Shown here: positions 59,501 to 64,000 of the stretch, piece by piece
Layout of the letters: every line of letters begins with the position of its first letter
Numbering within the stretch: position 1 is the first letter of the stretch
Notes under the pieces: model-generated
Databases searched by the model: none
What the model saw: the letters and a program-made list of their open reading frames with translations, nothing else
What the model was told of the DNA's origin: nothing
Position numbers and translations under genes: made by a program
Source of the DNA: Amoebophrya sp. A120
Lineage: Eukaryota; Sar; Dinophyceae; Syndiniales; Amoebophryaceae
Length of the DNA: 64,000 nt
Assembly (NCBI GenBank): GCA_905178155.1
Contig: CAJINV010000004.1
Location: forward strand, 4,876,619 to 4,940,618
Direction of reading: 5' to 3'

Positions 59501-62500
59501 AGGTTGGAAATCCTCAAAGTGGAAATAATTTGTAATGCAAAAAACGACTCCAGGTAAAGCGGCATTTGTAGTCCGCGCATGACAAATTTCCCGGGCACTT
59601 CTTAAAGCATGTCTGTCATGCAGGTTAAGGCAAGGGGGTGCCCTTCTGTCGTGCTAAGCAGCACTCCAATTCTTCACCCCTGGCAGGACAATAGTCGGCC
59701 TCCGTTGCGTCCTCTGCAATACAGTCTTTTTTGCGTCGCATTTCATGCATCACAAATCATTTCCACTTTGAGGATTTCCATTGTTCTGAGGCTTTCATAT
59801 AGGAGCTCATCAGCGGTCGAGCGGAGGGGGAGACCAGACCGAGCTTGTAGCGCTCGTACATCCTATCACAGGAAAAAGTGTTAACGTTAACGGTTTTCAC
59901 AGATTGCAGTCATGCATCACAAATGTAGCCCAATATGCATGCTATGCATGACAAATTCTGACACGTCTTGTGATGCATTTCAGCATCACAAATTCCGTTA
60001 ACGTTAACACTTTTTGTTGTGATACATCCAAGCGCCTGCCGCGCCGACCTTGCTCAAGCCGGGGACGCGGTCCCAGTTGCGCAGCGGCTCCTGCACCGCT
60101 TGCCAAAACCTCCACGCACGGTCTGAGGCCGGCTCCTGCAGTGCCTGAAACGTCACGCAGGGAAAGTACTGCCGATGAAACAGCGTGTCAGCGTCGCAGT
60201 TGGTAATGAAAGTGCGGTCCGGGTGCCACCGCAGTAAGCTACAAGAACTTGTTGGAGAAGTTTGTTCGTTTTCAGCTGCACCAGGACCGGATGATGGTGC
60301 TCCATCGCTTCCATACGTGGAGGAGACGCTGTTCGTTATTTTTGTTCTAATTGTATTACTCCAAGTTGTTCGATGCCAATGTTGATTAAATTTCTCTCTC
60401 TCTTTATTTCCGCTGCAGCAACTTTTGTTCAGTACAAGCTAATCATTGTTCTCAAGAACATCAACAAGCAGTAGGGAACGCCTGCTTGTCGTGCAGCTTT
60501 TTGTTAGAAATAGATACTCGATCATGAAGCTATCCACGCTTTCATCGCGCATAAAATAAAATCATCGAAGCATCTAACTATTATCATTTCATTTCAAACA
60601 GATTCCAATTAGTACCTGCTGCCATTGTTCAAGTTCATCATGGTCCTCGTCTTCCCAAACTGCCCCTTCTCCTCACGACCGGGCAGCAGCTTTTCACATT
60701 GCGTTGGATCGTTCAGAAAACGCTGCAGTTCTAGCCACGCTGCCTGCAATATGACAGTGCACAACTCCCCCTTCCCCCCATTTGTGATGCAAAGCCTTGG
60801 TCCGGTCCCATGTGGCACTGTTTGCATGACAACTTTCGGAAGCCCAAACAGTACTACATTCGGCTCGTGAAGAACTTGTCATGCATAGGATCCAAATGCG
60901 TTGATGTTTGTATTGCTGCTCATGCCATGCAAGTGAGGGGGAGGGGGACTTGTGCACTCTCATATGCACATTTGAACTCTTGCCGGCCACCTCGCCGGGA
61001 AATTGGTTCTCTTTGTGGTAGCTGAGAATAATCTTCGCGAACTGGTGGCCGTGTCTGCCTTTTAGCCTTTCCGCTTTTTCGACTGCAGCCGGGCCTTCGC
61101 GCTCCTCCATGGCCAGCACGAGCACCATGGGGAGAGCTACAACTGGATGGTGTAGTGCTTCGATTTGGTGGTCATCGTCGCATGGGAGCTGCTGGCTTTC
61201 GTTTTCATCTTGTTGTTCCGGATTTTTTTCTTGTAGTTTCTTGCTCATCGTCCCGGCGGTGAAGTGATTTTTGTCCAGGTCCTCGCTCATCTGCTGACTC
61301 TTGATGTCGTATGCAATGCAAAAGCATCGTACTAGTATGAATTGCATTACAAATTGGCTTCGCATTACAAATTGAGTTTGTAATGCGGATTTGCCCTAAC
61401 AAAAAGATTTGTAATGCATAAATGCCATTAGTACGAGTACGATACTTTTGCAGTTCATATGTCGTGCTTCAACACCAAGTTGTTAATCGTGTCGGATACT
61501 AGGTCGCAGTCTTCCTTGTAACAGGGGATGATCACCGCATGCAGCGTATGCAATACAAATTTCCCGTACATGTACAAGATGCATCACAAATTTCACGAAT
61601 TTTGAGCGTCAAACTTGTCATGCGAAACTAGAAGCGAAGCCAAGTTTTGTCATGCGGAGACCGCATTTGATGTACGTGTACGGGAAATTTACTGTGGATA
61701 CAGCAGTCCGTCTTGCAATGCCTTCCTCTCTTTGCTGGAGTGCACAAATTCTCCCAGTTTGCGTTCCCATATGACACCCTCAGAATGGAAATCCTCAAAG
61801 CGGAAATAATTTGTGATGCATGAAATGCGACACCAAGAAGACCGTATTGCAGAGAACGCAATGGAGGCCGACTATTGTGCTTCTATGGGTTCAGAATTGG
61901 ACTGCTGATTAGCATGAGAGAAGGGCACCCCTTTGCCTAACTAGCACGACACCAGACACGTTCTGAATGACCGGGAAATTTGTCATGCGCCGCTTAGAAA
62001 TGGCGCTTCAACTGGAGTCGTTTTTTTGCATTACAAATTATTTCGATTTCCACTTTGAGGATTTCCATTCTGAGGCTGTCATATCCCAGTCGACTTTCAG
62101 CCACGCGTCCATCTTATCAAATGCAATTATGTCTGTGTCTGGAAGGTTGCAACTTGTGATGCTATGTTTCGACTCTAAAAAGATTTGTATTGCATGACCA
62201 GCAAGGGGAGCCCAGTTTTTGCTACGTGGGGAGGGCATTTGTCATGCGGAGCAGGCATCAGGAAGCCTTCTAAAAATCTGTGATGCTATGTCCCGCATTC
62301 CAGACCTCATGGGTCATGGCAACCCTGCGTGACAAACTTGTATTCTTCCAGACCCAGACATATTTGCATTTGATACATCTTCCACAAGCACATCGCCGCG
62401 CCAACAGAAATATCAAATGCAAAAATGTCTGGGTCTGGAAGATTCGGGGAGTTTGTCATGCACAACTGTACATGACCCAAAATGCCTGTGATGCATGCTG

Positions 62501-63733
62501 TAGCATCACAGTTCTCGCAAAGCCTTGGTAATGCCTATTCTGCATGAGAAATGCCCTCTCCGAGTGGCAAAAATTCAAGCAGCTTTTGCTGCTCATGCAA
62601 TACAGATTTTTCTATCGTCTACAGGTAGCATCACAAATCCCATTCTTTCCAGACCCAGACATTTTTGCAATCCATACGTGATCGTCGAAAGCATAAAGAC
62701 CACAAAGAACTGACAGGGTAAAATGGCATACTCGAACCACAACCGGGGAAACGCGTCGAATTGGTAGGTGAGGAGGTGTATCAAGTGTAAAAATGTTTGG
62801 GTCTGGAAGAGTGCAGACTTGTCATGCACATTTTCCATGACCCATGAGGTCTGGAGTGCGGGACCTAGCACGACACATTCTGTGAGGCCTCTACCATGCC
62901 TATCCTGCATGAGAAACCGCCTCCCAACTTGGTCAAAAGTGAACAGCTTTTGGCACTCATGCAACACAGATTTTTGCATGCTTCAGATTTACCATGACAA
63001 GTTGCCACCTTCCAGACCCAGACATTTTTGCAATGCATAAGGTAGATGCCGAGGTAGGTCAACACGAAGATCAAATACACGCAGAGCGGAACGGTCCGGG
63101 TATCAAATGCAAATGTGTCTGGGTCTGGAAACTTGTGATGCTGGGTGGCGTATCATGAGGAGGCAACAAGTGCTGGTGCAGCATGACAAGTTTCAGAGCT
63201 TCCAGGTGTTGCCTATTCAGCATGACAAACCACGTTTCTGCATGGCAGAAAAGTGAGGCTCTTGGGTAACGTGCATGACAGATTTAAGAGTCATGCCAGA
63301 CAAGCATGACAAACATGCATTCTGCCAGACCCAGACATTTTTGCAGTTGATACCGGGCAAGCAATGCCAACGTCGTTCCGGAGGAGACGGATTGGGGAGA
63401 GAGAAGTTCTTGTCCTTGATGTAGCTGTGGTTGGTGACCAACTGCATGATGTTGAGCGTGGTCATAGTACTCAACATGTTGCTTGAGCTTGCTCTCCTGC
63501 ACCACGCCTGCAGTTGATGTACTACTTTGTGGGGGCGTGGACGTCGCATAGAAGTCCGCCTTCGACGTTGTGCCCTGGCTGCGACGCCGGAGGTCCACCT
63601 TCGACGTTGTGCCCTGTTTCATCTTCTGTTGGGATGGTCGTGAAGAACTTTGCAGCTGCCAGAAGTGCGTCGACGTATTTTCAATGCGACTGCGAGGACG
63701 AGCGGTAGGAACTACGGCAGGCACAGGGCGCAA
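56576..63733 (-). CDS. multi-pass membrane glycosyltransferase, family GT2-like, 16 exons
   Basis: A processive-type sugar polymer synthase fold is likely; the sugar is unknown. Exon blocks: 63358-63733, 63040-63100, 62677-62778, 62376-62410, 62084-62114, 61701-61769, 61460-61546, 60965-61309, 60616-60749, 60025-60328, 59800-59863, 59384-59485, 58375-59126, 57364-58224, 56960-57110, 56576-56638. N-terminal membrane helices lead to LLHAVIIPCYKEDCDLVSDT, then AMEEREGPAAVEKAERLKGR, EVAGKSSNVQAAW, the D-x-D region FITNCDADTLFHRQYF, SSYTATHRLVERMGGFAPDV with SEDLHTFLQGMLTREL, and QSRRHLQGIGE in the place of Q-x-x-R-W. Membrane helices follow to a stop at 56576. Thirteen introns are introners; two (60329-60615 and 57111-57363) are GT-AG. 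The N-terminal exon has no clear ATG in frame, so the start is open. Confidence 0.85.
56639..56959. mobile_element. introner, family H, 321 bp
   Basis: Inverted arms GGAAAAATCCCCCCTCCCCA and TGGGGAGGGGGGATTTTTCA lie near the ends. A perfect duplication GGTTT flanks it (56634-56638, 56960-56964). Removal restores VVAAKPKNRKVEAQ near the C-terminus of the glycosyltransferase. Confidence 0.9.
58225..58374. mobile_element. introner, family D, 150 bp, reverse orientation
   Basis: TACCAAGTGCAAAAGTATCG start, ACGATACTTTTGCAATGCAT...A end. The flanks AATCG/AAGCG match at 4 of 5. Removal restores VLPLTSLALG. Confidence 0.85.
59127..59383. mobile_element. introner, family E, 257 bp
   Basis: TATGGCACTCTCAAACGTTA start, CAATTGAGAACGCCATA end. 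A perfect duplication GCGGG flanks it. Removal restores GMLTRELWNLQG. Confidence 0.9.
59486..59799. mobile_element. introner, family C, 314 bp
   Basis: Long inverted arms (TATGAAAGCCTCA...GGAAATCCTCAAAGTGGAAA). A perfect duplication TAGGA flanks it. It has the same length as the unit at 61770-62083, and the two appear to have related bodies. Removal restores PLMSSYTATHRL. Confidence 0.92.
59864..60024. mobile_element. introner, family F, 161 bp
   Basis: Inverted arms AGTGTTAACGTTAACGG and CCGTTAACGTTAACACT. A perfect duplication CATCC flanks it (59859-59863, 60025-60029). Removal restores AGAWMYERYKLG. Confidence 0.92.
60750..60964. mobile_element. introner, family I, 215 bp
   Basis: TATGACAGTGCACAACTCCC and ACTTGTGCACTCTCATA with C-rich/G-rich inverted arms. 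The flanks TGCAA/TGCAC match at 4 of 5. Removal restores GKSSNVQAAWLEL, a conserved motif. Confidence 0.88.
61310..61459. mobile_element. introner, family D, 150 bp
   Basis: TATGCAATGCAAAAGCATCG start, GATACTTTTGCAGTTCATA end. A perfect duplication TGTCG flanks it. Removal restores VLKHDIKSQQ. It is very similar to the unit at 40618-40763. Confidence 0.92.
61547..61700. mobile_element. introner, family A, 154 bp
   Basis: TATGCAATACAAATTTCCCG start, TTTACTGTGGATA end. The flanks CAGCG/CAGCA match at 4 of 5. Near twin of the metacaspase unit at 34239-34389. Removal restores DGLLHAVIIPCY. Confidence 0.9.
61770..62083. mobile_element. introner, family C, 314 bp
   Basis: TATGACACCCTCAGAATGGA start, CATTCTGAGGCTGTCATA end. 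A perfect duplication TCCCA flanks it. Removal restores LKVDWERKLGEF. Confidence 0.92.
62115..62375. mobile_element. introner, family B, 261 bp
   Basis: TATCAAATGCAATTATGTCT start, ATATTTGCATTTGATA end. A perfect duplication CATCT flanks it. Removal restores LWKMDAWLKVDW. Confidence 0.9.
62411..62676. mobile_element. introner, family B, 266 bp
   Basis: TATCAAATGCAAAAATGTCT start, ACATTTTTGCAATCCATA end. The flanking 5-mers do not match, but removing the unit with 5 nt gives STITVGAAMCLW in frame. Confidence 0.8.
62779..63039. mobile_element. introner, family B, 261 bp
   Basis: TATCAAGTGTAAAAATGTTT start, ATTTTTGCAATGCATA end. The flanks AGGTG/AGGTA match at 4 of 5. Removal restores LGIYLLTYQFDAF inside a membrane segment. 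Confidence 0.87.
63101..63352. mobile_element. introner, family B, 252 bp
   Basis: TATCAAATGCAAATGTGTCT start, ATTTTTGCAGTTGATA end. A perfect duplication CCGGG flanks it (63096-63100, 63353-63357). Removal restores LALLARTVPLCVYL. Confidence 0.92.
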
Positions 63734-63739
63734 ACTTCA

Positions 63740-64000
63740 AGAGCGTCATGATGTAGATTTTCCCCATGGTAGTCTTCAGATGCAGATCGTCAAATAAATC
63801 GCACTTATACTTGATTGAACTACGACACAACGAACCTGAGGGGGATCAGATTCGTGTGACCTGCTTGAACAAAACATACGTCTCTACTACTTTTTTAGAA
63901 GAAACATTTTTCCGCAGAACTGCTGCAGGGTCAACTTCTGCTTCTGCATCCAATTCTACTCGTTTTCGCCGAAGAGTAAGGTTCATACATCGTGAAACGA
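63740..64000. other. window end, nothing assigned
   Basis: A short minus-strand ATG frame near 63769 (MGKIYIMTLLKFAPC) overlaps the start region of the glycosyltransferase in another frame. It may be its true first exon if a further intron exists. The rest is AT-rich with no feature. Confidence 0.35.

Noticed and set aside
61310-61459. tRNA or snRNA gene in the hairpin-forming units
   Set aside because: The inverted arms are terminal repeats shared among many units; no cloverleaf or B-box arrangement was found.

Overview
The window looks like nuclear DNA of an alveolate protist, most likely a dinoflagellate, and the intron structure points to a parasitic syndinian such as Amoebophrya. The species is an inference; the gene structures are read directly. 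Every gene I can support, from about 3.5 kb to 63.7 kb, lies on the minus strand, so this is a 60-kb co-oriented array. Coding exons are interrupted by many short, repeat-like introns. There is no bacterial-style operon, no CRISPR array, and no tRNA or rRNA that I could recognise.

Layout, left to right. 1-303: tandem repeat with one inverted terminal copy. 0.7-8.6 kb: weak exons plus a gene with a zinc-binding motif and a kinase-like fold (3477-6291). 8.9-13 kb: two low-complexity/coiled-coil genes. 14.9-18.8 kb: coiled-coil gene(s) and a repeat protein. 19.9-26.6 kb: several small unrecognised multi-exon genes. 28.4-29.2 and 36.5-38.4 kb: GC-rich gene-free blocks. 29.9-33.0 kb: thioredoxin reductase directly after a thioredoxin-domain gene. 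33.8-35.8 kb: a complete type-I-like metacaspase. 39.6-47.5 kb: a long intron-rich unknown gene. 48.1-49.0 kb: a CEP20/FOPNL-like basal-body gene. 50.0-53.2 kb: a papain-family protease with a C-terminal extension. 53.9-55.5 kb: an intronless Cys-rich protein. 56.6-63.7 kb: a membrane GT2 glycosyltransferase with 16 exons.

The most striking result concerns the introns. At least 26 are transposon-like 'introner' units. Most begin with TAT and end with ATA, carry inverted terminal repeats, and sit between short direct repeats (5 bp, perfect in 14 cases). In every unit where the flanking protein could be read, deleting the unit plus one 5-nt flank restores the open frame. This includes active-site regions of the metacaspase and conserved motifs of the glycosyltransferase. 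The implied splice sites are mostly not GT-AG. Some units fall only about 30 nt apart, creating micro-exons, and one has grown to 2.3 kb with internal repeat arrays.

Functionally, the thioredoxin/thioredoxin reductase pair probably acts together. The other neighbours (metacaspase, cysteine protease, basal-body protein, glycosyltransferase) are unrelated in pathway; their clustering reflects co-oriented gene packing rather than an operon.
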